A DNA stretch of 64,000 nt from contig OX485806.1 in the NCBI GenBank assembly GCA_950295325.1, positions 3,904,001 through 3,968,000 on the forward strand, read 5' to 3'. Position numbers and translations under genes: made by a program. This DNA comes from Polytrichum commune (Eukaryota; Streptophyta; Polytrichopsida; Polytrichales; Polytrichaceae). The notes beneath the pieces were generated by a model that was not told where the DNA came from, made no database searches, and saw only the letters and a list, made by a program, of their open reading frames with translations. Below are positions 1-14,600 of this stretch, piece by piece; within the stretch, counting starts at the first letter, position 1; the number at the start of each line of letters is the position of its first letter.

Positions 1-1840
1 AATGCTTCCCACAATCATCAATTTGGTGCATGCTGCTTTATTTGCATAGGCGCTTTTGAGAAGAAGCTGGCCTCCACCTTGTTGGGCCACTTTTGTTTTT
101 GCACAATGGGGCCAACAAAAAAGGAACTTCAGTTGGGTTTGCCTTTCATACCCAGCGACCAAGTCAGTGCAGCTCACAACTTGTGAATATGACGACAATT
201 TTCTAACCTTGGTTATTGGCGAGTCTTTGATATGTAGTAATGTAAGGACACATCAAGTTCCCACAATAAAGTTCTTGTCTCACGCAATCTGTACTTTAGG
301 TAGCCTGTGTGGACGTAAAAAATTGGTTCCTTTGCAGATAATGTATTACATTAATACATTCGGACAGAGTGCTTTGGCATCCTCAAAATAGTTGTGCAAC
401 AAACTCGATCTTGACCTTAGAGTATAATGACAATTCACTCTCCTATCACCATCTGTACTCGTAATGTTGTTTCTTGATATATGAAAATTCCAGTTAGGAT
501 GTGACTCTCGTGTATATGTAGCTAGTGTAGTACATGGACCAACTCGAAAATGAAGCAACATCGTACCTCACGCCGGTGGTAACATTGGAGTCGTCTTTCA
601 TTCCTTGTAGCTAGCTTACACAAGAGAAGTCTTGCAAGGCAAGGGAATTGAGGAGCAACTGATGTGAATCACACTAGTTTTTTTCCCACAGGTATAAAAT
701 ATAGTGCGTTTCGAAAAAAAGTTGTAATTTGTGTGATTCTTGAGAAAAGGATTGACTTTTGAAGAAAGTGCGTGTAAGGAAAACTCACCTTAAAAAACAT
801 CACCACTTTTAAATAAAGTGTGAGCATCTAATCTGGAGTTTTGTGGCTTGTGATGAACACGTATGTTTGTGTGGATCATGATCACTTTGTTATCACTTTA
901 TGAACATGAATGTACGAAAAACAGAGTGTGGCACTTATATTGTTGTACTCTAAGGATCAAAAACAGAGTCAATCTGTTTGAATAGAGAAAACTTGTCAAT
1001 AATTCGGCTACACACTATTCCCTAAAGGTGCCCAGGTACTCGTTGGTTATGAAAGTTTGAACACATTGGCTCCCCATTGACATGTCTACCTTGCATTACA
1101 ACCCGCAAAACTTATGAAGCAAGTGCACCTTATTCTTAGTCCTGAAAAGAATTTTCAATCAACCTATTTCTCAAAAGTTGGAACTAGTAAATCTAGTAAT
1201 TTTATAGGTGCACAATGTACGTTCTTAACTTGTTGACCACGCTGATTGCATTATTGGTGTCAGTATTAATGTGTGTATATTACTGTGATAATCGTGCAAA
1301 GAATTTGAATTGCAATTCAAGTCTGTCCCCCTTTTCCCAACTCAAACTCCATTTACTTGATCAAATGACCTGGCTAACCAGCTGGAGTATAACATCATCT
1401 TTGTTCGTCCGCATCTCCGATCAATAGGTATATGGGTTTGTTACCATCGGCTCTGACATAAAAATCTGCCGCCATTAAATTACACAAGTGAAATCTGCAC
1501 TCAAGCAGGACCATTTCTCCCCATCCCTACTCAAGATTTCCCTTGCATGCCAGACATTCTCAAAGTAAATTAAACCCTAGTCTTTGACCTAGAGTCAACC
1601 TTTTGGACGCACCCACTTCAAATGCTAAGGGTAGGTGGATTGGCACACAAAAATAGGAAGAAACAATGGAACCACGGAAGGAAGACAAACGTCTCTACAT
1701 CAAAATGATGAATCCACCTAGATTGAAACAAGCATGCAAGATTACATCTCTATTTGTAATTGAATTGCTCAAGAGCTGCGGCCTAAACTTGACGGTGCAT
1801 TCTGCATCCCCATAGCAGGAGCTTAATTAGCTGCCACCGC
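1..1840. other. Intergenic, nothing recognised
   Basis: AT-rich sequence with only short open frames on both strands (the longest is about 111 codons). I see no domain, splice pattern, RNA gene or repeat shared with other parts of the window. Confidence 0.5.
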
Positions 1841-2212
1841 ATAAGTTAAAAGGCTAATTCACTCAGTCTAGTCTTGTACTAGAGGGAAAGAGGGAATTAT
1901 TGTACACAAGCATACCTCACATTCATCCAACATAAAATCCCTGAAGTATGCATCCCGGAGGTTGCTTTTTACAGCTGATTCGACACCGGAAATTAGTTTC
2001 AAAGACCCCCAACTAGTCAATTGAGGTTCTTTTAAGATGAATCGGTAACAAACCTATAGGAGGTCAACTTCTTATCCTGGATGAATGAGAGGTACACTCG
2101 TGTACAATAATTCCTCCTCTCCGTGACAAAGCATTTAAGATTTTCACCATAGCCGCCTGTTGCATACACATAGTCAAATTGTCAAAGTGCGTGAATTAGC
2201 CTTTTAACTTAT
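1841..2212. repeat. Non-autonomous foldback/MITE-like element with 22-bp perfect TIRs
   Basis: Positions 1841-1862 and 2191-2212 are perfect reverse complements over 22 bases (ataagttaaaaggctaattc plus ac). A second, imperfect inverted pair lies inside, at about 1890-1935 and 2078-2123 (gaattattgtacac on one arm, its complement on the other). There is no coding capacity. Related inner-arm sequence occurs near 27,740-27,950, so this is probably a family. No clear target-site duplication is visible, so the superfamily is left open. Confidence 0.75.
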
Positions 2213-3732
2213 CGACGTGCCATAAGTTCAAGGTCTGCGAATCAATAGTTCTAAGCCTCCCACTTTTTAATGTAGAAAGTGGCATGCATCATGAACGGAA
2301 GAAGGTTGGCATTGTTAGGTCAGTGGCCAATAACCTGTGACCAATCATCGGCTGCAACCTGTCTTATGATTGCACACAATATTCCCAGAGACTCAGTAGC
2401 CCATACTAACGTTGCTTAAGACCCGGGTACGATAATGAAGTACTCTTTTGCCTACTAAGCCGAGAGCCTAGGTAAATTAGCATATTTAACGTAAGCCAAA
2501 ACCCCAGGTACGTTAGTATCAACTTTAATGCATATGGAAATGGCCTATTATTCTTGTAACTGCAATGGTTTCTCATTCCTCATCTAGGGATGTGGGTGCC
2601 CCATTAAGAAACTCATCTAGAGTGGAGGCGCCCATAACCAATTACTTAAGAGATTCTGCACGAGATCTGGAGAAGTATAAGGCGGTGCAAATTTTTCCCG
2701 TGCAGGTGGATTGCAAAAAGAACTAGTAGTTTTATTCTTTAAATTGAAAATACTGTGAAATTTTGAATCCAAAAGTTGGCCTGAACATATTACCAATGTC
2801 TAAAATCTGTCACAACTGCTCATTCCTACTCACTTTAGCACTCAAAACCAGGACATGTGTCATGACACTATTGGTATCGACTTGATCGAAATTCCGGTGC
2901 CCCATAGATTGTTGATGGGGCCCTAATCGGGAATAAGTGCCTCTACTATAAGAAAATTGCAATGACTTCTTTCACATGAATGCCATAGTTGCCATATTAG
3001 ATGCATTCTCGTCCACGTGCCCAAAAATCACTAGAGGACAAAGTTTCCTACATGATTTTGTGTTGACAGGAGTAAATCATATGTGTCATCTGACCTAGCA
3101 ATGTAGCACTGAATGGCCAGTTTTTGTTTTCTTCTACGCACCATATGATGGCCATGAAGCCAAAATGACGACCACGGACCACATGCACAAGTCCCTAGAA
3201 AATTGAAGCTCATGAGCTCGCTCACAAGTTCTCGCTAGTATGCGACAATTGTTCTCTAAATTGAAAACGCTAATTACTAACGCGAGTTCTCCTACACATG
3301 AGTGAATGAATCCCTTTCGATCCTCGCAATTTGCATTTTTTTTCAACACATTTCGGCATGTTGCATATTTTTATCTGGCTTGGGCAGAAGAGTGAATCCG
3401 ATTGTTTCGGATAACTCGAAGATTTCTCTGTTTTTGTTCAACATTCGTTGCACAGTTCACGAATCTGCCCACGGTATGGGAATGTGAAGGATAAATCTCA
3501 TGCATTCCATCTGATTTTTAAAGTTGCCTGAAGATGCCAATATACAAGCTGAACACACATTCATCAATGATGGAGATGACAGAAACAAACTAGACCTATA
3601 TTGGGTTATAACCAGTGTTGGACTGGTCTCGCATCTTTTAACAATTCGGGTATTCCTAATGAGGATTTTTCATTTTGTGATACCAGTATTTGAGGATATA
3701 TATATTGGGTCTATGTACCATGCAATAATCTT
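2213..3732. other. Intergenic, nothing recognised
   Basis: No supported gene. The open frames here (61-73 codons) overlap each other on both strands and show no family resemblance. Confidence 0.45.
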
Positions 3733-3940
3733 CATATCTAGGTAAAATCGAGAAATTGTCCTAGTCTCAATTTGGTTTAGAATGGTATTGATTTTAATAA
3801 TAACTCGGATATGTAAAAACTCCTCCACCTTGAAATACTTATCAACTATCAATATTTGTCTAGTGGTATAAAATTTGATATCCACGGGTAGGTTCTTTGA
3901 TACCATTATTGATAACACGCATTCACCTATATTCCGCTCC
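3733..3940. repeat. Dispersed repeat, uninterrupted copy
   Basis: This is a diverged copy of the sequence that flanks the retrotransposon at 48,546-48,670 and 57,157-57,225: the shared blocks start with tcatatctaggtaaaat and end near aggttctttg / agattctttg. It therefore shows roughly what the retrotransposon's target looked like before insertion. Confidence 0.6.
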
Positions 3941-5439
3941 AACATTGGATATAATGTGCAAGAGTAGGTGTGAGGTTAATCTTGTCACAAGTCCTTTCTC
4001 TGTTCTTTACGTGACATGTCCAAAGTTTCAGTTTCCTTCACGGGACACATAAATTTGCATTTTGCACTTCAACCACAAAAGGTACGAATCTATAACTCGG
4101 TGTGATCCCCAAAGGTCCGATTTTCACTCCGACCTGTACGGAAGATATATGTCGTCGCCCTTTTCAAATGTTTTCATTTTATTTTATTTTTTGGGTTTGT
4201 TAGACAAGTGCTTGTCACCCGATCGGCAAATGCAGATTAGGGTCAATCTTTTTTGGCAGCCTCTGGCCTAAGAATTGGCCTGGGCAGATATCTTCCTAGT
4301 GACTTCAATTAAATAAATAATGAACCCTTGATTGTTTACTTGACCTAAGCTAGGGCCAAATGTTAACGTGACAAACAAATGGCAGCAACATTGCCACAAA
4401 TGATCATGCATGTACATGAGCATCGTGGGTTTGTTAATTAGATTCTTCTCTGAATCAGTAGAGGATTCTGAAGCAGTGGGGGTGGGGCCATGGCCTTCTA
4501 CCAGAAAATCAAAACAACAGAAGCTTGGAATCATTCAAGCAAGAGCAAGATAGTGAGTACGACAACACCAAAAAACCTACTCTGGAGGGTTTGGTGTGTT
4601 GCAATGGAGACCAGTGTCCGGGGAGATTTCGGGCACAATCGATCGAGATCCAAGTGTTTAGGGTTACATGTTGGTATCTGCCGGTTGTTTTTCAACTAAT
4701 ACATTCAAGATATACTCTATAAAGTCTTCTAAATTCTGGTCCGCAATTTGCATGAAATCTTCTCGAACTTAAACTTGAACTGGAACCAGTCATTTCTCAA
4801 AATCGACCGGCCCATCTGTAACTAGCAATCAGGATCGCCCCGTTTGTAGATGGAGACAGACCTTGATAAGGAGGTGCCTTATGAATATATCTTAAACTGT
4901 ATTAAGGAAGCCGGCCCAAGAATGATTCTGCAGTTATAAGTTATGGCTGCAGGTTCCAAGGGCACACTGCCCGCTTTGCCCAATCGGAGCCAACATCGTC
5001 AATCCCCACACATCATTTCACTCACGAGAGATTGGTCCCTGAGTTCAATCAGTGTAGGCTTCAGATTGTACTCCCGTGATTGAATACTAACTTATGCACA
5101 TTGTCACATTCTGCACCTACTAGAACCATTGCCCCTGGCCTTTTAGTTGACCCAGAGCGAGCTTGGGCCTGGCCTATACGCCCAGCTCTTTGAGCCACAT
5201 TCCTACCACTAGCTAGCTCCCGAGGTGAAAGCGCATGCAATTCTATTATTGCATGAAGAGTTTTTTTTTTGGGGGGGGGGGAGACAAATCGACTCCGACA
5301 TTAACATCAAAGACTCTGATTTACTCTATGGAGACCTACTGGAGATGGATAAATCTCACAAACCTAGATATGGGGGTCCTATTTGTACTCGACATCCTTT
5401 ACCTTGCATAATTGGTAATAGTGGTGGCAATGAACGGCG
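3941..5439. other. Intergenic, nothing recognised
   Basis: Short overlapping open frames only. A T-run followed by a G-run (about 5262-5281) sits just after this interval and could be a difficult spot for the assembly. Confidence 0.4.
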
Positions 5440-6115
5440 AGAAAACTGGCCACTAAAGTTACAGATGAACCGGGTGAGTTTGAGAGATAACCGGTTGAAG
5501 CTGAAGAGTTCAGGCAAATAACCAATCATATAGGGGAATCTCTGGAATATACCTCGAATTATTAAAGATACCCCAAAAAACATGTAACTGGTTGGACTTG
5601 GAAACACTAGGATTCTGAGCGATTATGCCCCAAAATCTCCCCGCACACTGAGTGGTAGGGGCCCAGATCAAAGAGGTGTGCGTCTGCCCCTGGCACACAG
5701 CACTTTCCAAAGAGAAAAATAAATCAAACAATAAAAATAAAAAGCTGCTGGCCACAACGACTGCCATGCACTCACTGCAGGCTGGCTTGCGAGTGGCAGC
5801 GAAATTCAAAGGCAGCGTGGATTTTGTTGGCCCCAGCTGGCATCGAAGCCACCCCCAGCCGATCCCTGAAACGAATATGACCAGGAAAAACCGACCACTA
5901 GTTGCACCGGATCGAGATGAACTGATGGAGTTTGAGAAACAGCCGGCGTTGGAGTTCAAGACGTCAGCAAAGTTACCCATCATTTTAGAGGAATTTCGAG
6001 AACATGCCTCAAAATTAATGAAGAAGAACCAGAAAGATGTCAACATGCACACCAGTTGGACTTGGAAACACTAAGGATCTTGACTGAGTATGTTGAACAA
6101 TCTCCCTGGACACTG
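5440..6115. repeat. Two copies of a dispersed repeat (5.45-5.66 kb and 5.91-6.11 kb)
   Basis: The segments at 5455-5660 and 5905-6115 resemble each other and a third copy at 46,035-46,250. Shared blocks include gttggacttggaaacacta and the stretch around cattttagaggaatttcgag. A 140-codon plus-strand frame (5652-6074) runs through the second copy but matches no family I know, and the other copies carry stops, so I do not call it a gene. Confidence 0.55.
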
Positions 6116-7765
6116 CACGAAACCGTCCGATTCAGCAACCACCAGCAACACATAATTCAAGGCATATAATCAACGGAAACACTAAAACCCAGCAATACAT
6201 ACTTTGACGCATATAATCAACGTAAACACTGAAACCCAGAGATGCACAGCGTCCAGAAACGATGAATGAATACATAACCGTGCAAAGTGTGAACAATGAA
6301 TTGTCAGTGTCCTGCTAAGTTTAGATAGTATCCTGGTAACTATTACATGGTAGAAAATGGTAAACAAATTTGATGATTTTCTTTATTATAAAACATACCG
6401 TTTCTAACTAGAATGACGCAAAATTGAACTAAAACAATCACTACAAAAAATGAAGATGACTAAAAATGAAAAAAATATTGTCAATGGTTATGTATATGTA
6501 GAAAATATATCATAATTTTTTTAATTATCTATGGCATATAATATAGGGTAGCAAACTTTTTATCGCATGTGGGTATGAAACGTAAGGGGGTGTGATCGCC
6601 CTAAGTAGTTGATAGGACTGGGAGGCCTATGTGATGACTTAGAGAGAAAGAGAGAATCTTCACTTTGACCTTCTTTAACTAGAATTGCATCCCAACCCCA
6701 ACTCTAAAACTTGAAATGAGACATGACAATTTTGTGACTCATATTCGCTCACCAAATGAGACACTTCCTAATTTATCTAAGCGCTCTCGATTTACCACAG
6801 TGATTTGTGAAACCAATTCGGCAAATACTACAATATTCAAATTTGATGAAATGCATGATTGCTTTTAGGGTTAGGCTAATTGCCTATGTATCAGCTTCCT
6901 ATTCATGAACCTCGACCTTCGATTTACTATGTCAATTCTCTTACATGCCTTAGGGTTCATTCTTCATTGAAACTCTCATTGACATGCATGGACCCACTAT
7001 GAATTTAAACTTTCTATATATGAGAAAAGTATAGGAAAATTAAAAATCTATATGTACTAATGATACGCTAGATAATAGACTTGTGTATTTATGTCATGGC
7101 ATTCAAATTAAATGCAATATGTGCCTACAATATATACACAAAATATTAATCATGGAAAAATAGGTCTTATTATGTACATACAATCCACAATCACTTTTTA
7201 TCAATAACTATTTTAGGACCCCATATATTTTTAAGGAGCCCCTTTTGTACATCAACCTCTCCTCTTAGAAAATGCTCAATAGCTTTTTTTATTTGCACAC
7301 ATTAGAGAAAAAGAACAAAAGAAAGAAAGAAAGAGATTAAAATTATTAAAATAATTATTATTAAAAAAACACATGTTCCTTATGTATACTTTGTATGCTA
7401 ATGCCTCAAGTAATACCCCTTTTATACTCACGCTATATTTGTATGTGGTATGAAGATTGGACCTCCAAAGTTTACATGTCAATATGGAATTTAACACATG
7501 CCCATCCTATCTTACCCCTTTGGCTCAATGTACCCCCTTTAAATATATGGAATCATTCATCATCTATGATTTGTATTTATAGTCTTCTTCTTGATCTCAA
7601 GTATATTGTATATGTGAGATTTTATAAGGGGTCCCACATGCACGTGACTCTCTTACTCAAAAAAAGAGTATTCCCCCCCCCCCCAAAGGTCTTAGCCATA
7701 GTACACAATTTAATGATGCAGCTCACCTAAAACTGGTACATCCAATAGATGGTGCAACAAACCCA
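6116..7765. other. Intergenic, AT-rich, nothing recognised
   Basis: Very AT-rich DNA with no gene or shared repeat identified. A C-run lies at about 7,673-7,684. Confidence 0.4.
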
Positions 7766-8145
7766 ACTATACCATTTATGGTATTTAGTGTCACGTACAT
7801 TATTTGTGATGCTAAACTAGACCCCTAGAGGTCTCAAAGTGTCATGGTCAATGATTATCAATATTGATATCATTCGTCAACATAGAGTAACTTTTTGAAG
7901 TGAACTTTATTTACATCACGACATTTAAAATAGCAAATACGGATACTTGAGATGATAGTATTGCGTTTCAATATGCAAGGGGAAGATGTTATTGAGCATA
8001 CTAATCGCATGTGTCATGTGTTTTACATTTAGTATGCAAGAGGAAGATATTCTTGAACATACTAATTCCAAGTGTCATTCGTGTACACTTTAATCAACTA
8101 TTACATACGTGACACTAAATAACGTAAACAATATACCACTACAAG
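7766..8145. repeat. MITE-like element, family A
   Basis: The left end (ataccatttatggtatttag, then tgtcac) and right end (gtgacactaaata ... gtatacc-like) are imperfect inverted repeats. The interior, including tatgcaagaggaagatattc and cattcgtgtacactttaatc, matches the element at 29,476-29,894. It has no coding capacity. The termini recall CACTA-type ends but no target duplication is clear. Confidence 0.6.
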
Positions 8146-8319
8146 GATCACGTGGTTTTCCCGCATGAAATTCATTGCCATTTTCTAAAAAATAATACAC
8201 TTCTCAAAAATACAAAACCCTAAGAAATAGTTTCAACCTACCAGCCTCAACTTTTTAAAAGGCCAGGTGTTATTCCCACAGGCGGGTAGTACCAAATTAA
8301 GTCCGAGGCCGTTTGCACC

Positions 8320-8650
8320 GGTAACCTAAGGGCCACTTCACACACGAGACTGAGAGCCCATGACCATTACATTTCAAGCACTCTCATTGGTGGAAAAGGC
8401 GGAGCTGGTCCAAGTTCGCTTCACACTACGCTTGAGAGACCAACGGAGTATGTGAATGCAAGATGCATGTAAAGTCTACACGGATTCATACATGGCATCA
8501 AATGGATCATGTTTCATGGTCACTTGGATTATTTTCAAAAACCACCTCTTAGATGTAAACCTAACACAAAACCGGGAGACCATGGCACTCCGAACCCTCA
8601 CAACCGTTGGTTTATTCTATTTTATCATGTGTAAGGGCCCGCATGAATAG
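8320..8650. repeat. Dispersed repeat also present at 45.9 and 46.3 kb
   Basis: The block beginning gggccacttcacacacgaga and continuing with agcccatgaccatt recurs at 45,921-46,010. The block with aaagtctacacggattcata recurs at 46,278-46,330. At 45.9-46.4 kb the two blocks are separated by the repeat described at 5.4 kb, which suggests nested insertions. Confidence 0.55.
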
Positions 8651-11600
8651 AAATTCATTGAAATAGCATTTGGTTGAGGGCCCAGTCACATACGACTTCA
8701 CTCTACACTTGAGGGCCCGTGACCACACTACATGATTTGGGAGGTGTGTTGGGGACGGCCTTTGGACACTTTTCTTTTGGGCTCTCACAATTTCATGGTC
8801 ACGGCTCTCGGCTCGTGTGTGGAGTGGCCCTAGTACAAAACCGCATCAATTTTCCGGTGCGTTGTAAGCTTTGGCCAACAACTTTCTACACAGTTACCAA
8901 CAGTAACTTTATTCCAATCATATAATAATATATGGTGCACAACTAGGGTCGTCACCGAGATCCAAAGCCCCGCCCATAAAATTAAAGCACCCACTATAAT
9001 GAGCCTAGTAGGACAACATCCATCGCACTCCCTCCACCTCTTTATTTGTGCCTTTGCCACAATCTCTTTCGGGAAGCTTCGTTCGTGACACGTATAATGT
9101 GTGGGGTATATATAAACCCATTTGCGTTGGGATAGGTTGAAATTGAAGGACCCTCAATCACGTCCAAACAATAGAAACGTCGTTGACTTCCGATTTCTTT
9201 CCTTTCTCTTTTCCTTTTCTTTTTCTTTCCTACTATGTCGGGTACCCCGAAAGGAGGCCACACTTATCCATTCGAGATGGGTCTACCGCAAATCCGGTGC
9301 TCATTGGTGACAACACTTCTAAGGTTGTGGGTCATCTTCAATTGCTTTTCTTAATCGGACACCTATGTTTGATTGGTGTGTGGTTAAGTGAGGATCAAAG
9401 AACAAAGCATCATCTAGATGTATGTTCAATAGAGATTGGGCTACATCTTCAACTCTTATTATTACTACTCCACATCCAATAATGAACATGATCGAAAGGA
9501 CTTATGTATTCAGTTAAAGAATCGACAACCATGCACTTTCAATAACCGGAACCGATTTATTAATTTTTTGGAATGTAATTTTCAATTCAATGATTGTTGA
9601 TGCTACGATTGTAGATTTGCTAATGCGACACGAGTTTCATTTGTGTGCATCGAATCGGTAAAAGTCGGAGTCCGGAGAACACGCAAAACGAACCGAATAA
9701 CATGCACATGTGTTAATCCAACCTTTTACAAGTACACGTTGTACTCATCACAATAGATTGGCTAAACTTCCATCGAAAAGTTGTGATGATGGCACCAACT
9801 TTACCTTACTTTTTGCACCAAGCATTTTTCGGCTATCTCACTTTGTTCACTATATATGTCCCTTTGAATGTCGCCACTCGTCAAAGGTAGACCCACTTTG
9901 TCAATGGGTCAACTCTTGGAAACCGAACTCCTCAAAGGATCGAACGTTATGCTCAAACTTCGAGGAATCTAAGTACTAGGTACGACGATGCAAATTTTTC
10001 TTTCATTTTTCTTTTATTTTTGATCATTTGTTAGGGCGTTGGAAATCATAACATTATTAAGCAGCTAGAATATGGTCACTTTTGAAACGTCGCAATGATT
10101 TGCGAGAGTACTTTACTTCGGCTTCCTGTTTACTGGAAGTTTAGATTGTATCATTATCCAATCATTATTGCATTGGAAACCTGGCATGCAGAAAGAGGTT
10201 CCAGTTCAAAAAAAAACTCTGAATTTGCAATTGCTTGTCGAAAACCCCATAGTGCTAAACCTGAGTGCTCCCCGTAAACGGGGAATCCTAACATTTAAGG
10301 AATTTTGTTCTCGCTTGATACATGGTCCCACAGTATGTAGTCAAGGAGCTGGTAAGGTGATGATCTGTGGTTGTGGCTCTAATTGCCAATTGGCCCATAT
10401 TTTGTAGTTCTAGAAATGAAGTTGAGATGGTGTTTGTACAATTATGTGGGTGGGTGGAGGGACTAGGGATTGGGTCCACCTTTTGACAACTACCAAGCAT
10501 TAGGTGTAGTCATCCCATCATCTACAATTGAGGATTGGCAAGATCAAGGGTTGAGATTTTGGGAGTGGACAAAAACCTATTGTCTCATATGTTCGGGCAG
10601 TGGACTTTGATAACACGCAAATGAATGTAGGGGTGCATGGTGACACTAGGTGAGCATTGGGTGCGCTCCACTTGACCTCCATTTTATAAATAAAAAACAC
10701 ACTAGTTGACAATCCAGTGTGTTGCAACTAGGCACAAAGAGGTCCAATAGTTTTCAATAGTTCCAGTGTTTTTTAAAAGGGGCTGAAGTATAACATAGGG
10801 TGGCATGTATTTTTTTCAAAAGTAAAAAAATTAAAGGATGGCATCTTTACCTAATACTTATGTTAAAACCACAAAAAAAAAAAAAAAAAACTTAGCCTAC
10901 TAGTTACTTGGGAGGGTGCACCTTTCATATGAGTGCACAAAAAAGGGTATCAATTTGAGCTATTATGTACTACGTATACATATGCTACAAAAATTATAGC
11001 TTGTAGTTATGTACATGTTTGAAGGACCTCTAGAAAATATTTAACATTTGTACTTGTATGGTAGGGTCACTAGAATTTATGGGATAAATACTTAATATTG
11101 GATGAAACTAGGATGAATTGTTTTCTCATTTCCTTATCTCATTTCATGTATGTATGGAAGAGGCAATATTAGGGTTTTGGAAGGGGTGGTTGAGTTGAGA
11201 ACGAGGCCACTTCTTGCTCAAGATTGCAAGTGGAATGGCGGGCACCTCTTTGTGGCGTTTCTTTGTGGTGGTTGCGGGTGGCTGATGCCTTCGTTAGATC
11301 ATGGGCAAGATCAAAATTGCAAAGATGTTGATTCCCAAGTGGGTTTTCTCTCAATTGTTTTCATATCATTAGCAAACCTTCATTGTGTGCAACACTTTGG
11401 ATCAAGCATTTAGAGATCATCATTGTTGCAAGTTCTAATTAAGGGTTGCAAGTTCTAGGATCAAGCATGGAGATTGATTTATGTTGGTATCAAAAAGAAA
11501 CCGACAATAAGTGGACTTAGGATCTTACAGATCATCTGATGGTAGAATCACAAACGCTAGTTACATTAGCTTCTATGACATATATTGTAGTCTTAAGTAC

Positions 11601-14600
11601 ATGCTTATGAGTTACATTTGGGGGATGAAAAAGCCTTCAACGACTTTATTAAAAAAAATGCCAAGGTTTTACATTATACACATGATAGGAATTCATTATT
11701 ATTCATAATTATATTTGTATGCTTATTTTAATGAATATATATGAATGTAATTTTTTTTACATATACATATTGTCACATGTATTTCTATCATTGAAATTAT
11801 ACGTGTATTGCTTGATTTTACAACAAAAAAACATGGATATAGGGGGTTTTTAGATTATGTTGCAAACACATGTGGTTCTTTATTTTTAACAAAAGGTGCA
11901 CCTCCCATGACTAGTTATTAGCAAATTTTCAAGAAAATATTGCAAATAACAGATGTGTACAAATATCTCAACAGAAAACTCAAAAATTGGTTGAGATCAT
12001 ATTTTGCAAGATCACCAACAAAAGCCGAATTGTTGTCTAGACCTTAGGGAGACCTTGTGATCACAAGAACTCAAAGCTCCCACAATGCACGTTTTGTATG
12101 GTGGGTATTTGATGCAAGAGAGGGTTTGAAGAACTCAAGAATCAACAACGCATGTTCTTGGTGGTGGGTATTGGTGTTTTTGAAGTGACGACCCTAAAAG
12201 TAACTTTGGGTATGTCCCAAACATGAGATGTGGTGGTGGAGTGGGGTTTGGGCAAATTTGTAGGAGTGAATTTGTAGTGGAATCTTGAAAAATGTCTTTA
12301 TTACTTCTACTCCCACATTCCAATTTTTAATTTTCTAAGAGAAATAAATGGTAATGCATAATATGAATGCTCCAAATAATTACAAACAATACCATCCCAT
12401 AAAAAGACTTGAATTCCAATATGACATAACTGAAAGGTCCTCAAAATGTAGGCCAAAAAGATTAATACCTATATGTCAAATATCGCATGTACGTACAACA
12501 TTTTACCCTTGATGCACCCCCCCCCTCCCCCAAGCGTGCAATTAGGCTTTATTTGCCCAACTAATTTGGTTGGTCTTGACAAAGGAGCTCATCACTAAAA
12601 CATGATCTCAACATGAGTCTTGATGAAGTACCTAAGATAAGCTATCATTGGACTCATTTAATAACTCAATTAATCCTTTGAGGACGACTAAACCCAAAAG
12701 TAGTTAGACCCTTGCTATAAGAAGGCTCTAGGTTCGAGTAATTGTCTTATTTGCCAAAATCTCAAAATTTATGGAGGCACTAGTCCTATGTATAAGGTCA
12801 AATTTAGAATATGATACTTATAATATTTGTAGCATGTGTGCAACGCTTAAGTGTCCTAAATATGTAATAGGGAGAGGTTGGCATGTAAACTTGGAAATGC
12901 TTGGTGAGGATATGTGGCAATCATCACAATGTATACAAGAATTTCCATGGCATGTAGTATCGGCCGCCAAGCCATTTATGGCTGACCTATCTAGGTTGAT
13001 GTCATCATGAAGAACCTTTCTACATGTCATGGAGGTCCCAATGTGACCTTGGCACATGGAATAATGTACCCCTTGGATACTGGAAATGATTGTATGTGCA
13101 CCATCCATGTGGCTATCATATGTACCATATGCCTTATGCAATATAGCGTACATTGTGCTGGTAGTATGATAGCTGGGGGCAATATGAAGTGCTTTGTAAA
13201 AGCACGTGTAAAAATGTTGAGAAATGCAGTTGTGTGTGAGATCTTGTAGGCCAAGCCCAATCCCCCCACCTTTGCACACGATTCGAGACCGTTTGGTGCT
13301 TAATAACCATTTCTTTTACTTTAGTGTTGCATACTACACTCCCTGCATACAAAATAAGCCTCGAACCTAAATCCTCAAAGGACACATTGTCTCAATATAT
13401 GAGTATATACACAATTCATACATGCCGCACCTAGTTTGAAAATCAAATTTTATATATTTATTGGTTTGAAACCTTATTTTATGTAGTTTCTTATGTTCAG
13501 GAGAAAATGAGAATTTACTCATACTTGACATTGATGATCAAAATGCAATGTATGTATATGCATGCAAGGACACACATGCCGTGTATTTGGACTTAAATCT
13601 TCAATATCATCATTCTATTCAATCGATTCAAAAAGTATACTCGACCAATATGTTAAATTTGGATGATGTTGCTTTTGACATAATTAGTTTAAAATGAAAA
13701 CATGTAACTCAAACACATGGTTTTGTTGCATGGAGAGGCCCAATCTAAGTCTCTTGGATGGCCTTTACTATTCCTAAGATGTTGTGTATTTTCAAGATTA
13801 GTTATAGAGTGAGATCTGCAAGCCCTTTTTATGAGATATTTATGAAGCAAAATGATTCACACAAAGTTAAGAACACTTCTGTAGGGTTGGACAATTTCAT
13901 ATAATGTCATGAGCTTTGTATAAGCATAACCAAAGCAAAAACTTCATGAAAAATTCATAAAATGAAAATGAAATTAGTTTGCATTAATATTTTGTAGATA
14001 TGTTCATCTTACGAAGATGTAGATGGTGTGTATTAAAATGCATAGAAAAAAATATGATCATATGTATAAAACGTGAAATTTTTTTGTTGATGAAATGTAA
14101 ATCTTAATGTCATTCAGTTCATCAAAGATGATTTTTTTTTCTTTCTTTCAAATGTTTTTGTCTTGCATACATAGTCACCTTGGTGGTACACATGTCAAAT
14201 GTGAAACAAATTTGATGCAACCAACTTTACTTAGGAACTATTGCAAATTGACATCTAAATAATCTCAAAGCTTAAAGTCAATAGTTTTTTCTGTAAAAAC
14301 AACAATTTTGTCTGGAAAATTGTTCACCAGTTAGGATGTTGGCCATGAACTCAATGAAAACCCATAATAATATGATAACCCAAATCCACTCTTCATAACA
14401 TCATTATAAACAAATCCTGACACACTCCCCCCATAAACAATTCTCTTCTCATAATGGACCTCCCATTGGACCCTGAGCTGAAGACCACAATGTGGTCTTA
14501 ATAACATTAGGGTTTAAGGGTTCATGACCTTCAACCATACCGTTTAACCTTCATCCCACAAAGTTCCGCAGTCTCACGTTCATTTAATAGATTAAAAATT

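Noticed and set aside
12818-13279. 153-codon minus-strand open frame
   Set aside because: It overlaps other open frames on both strands, has a composition rich in Cys, His and Thr typical of random AT/CA-rich DNA, and shows no domain.
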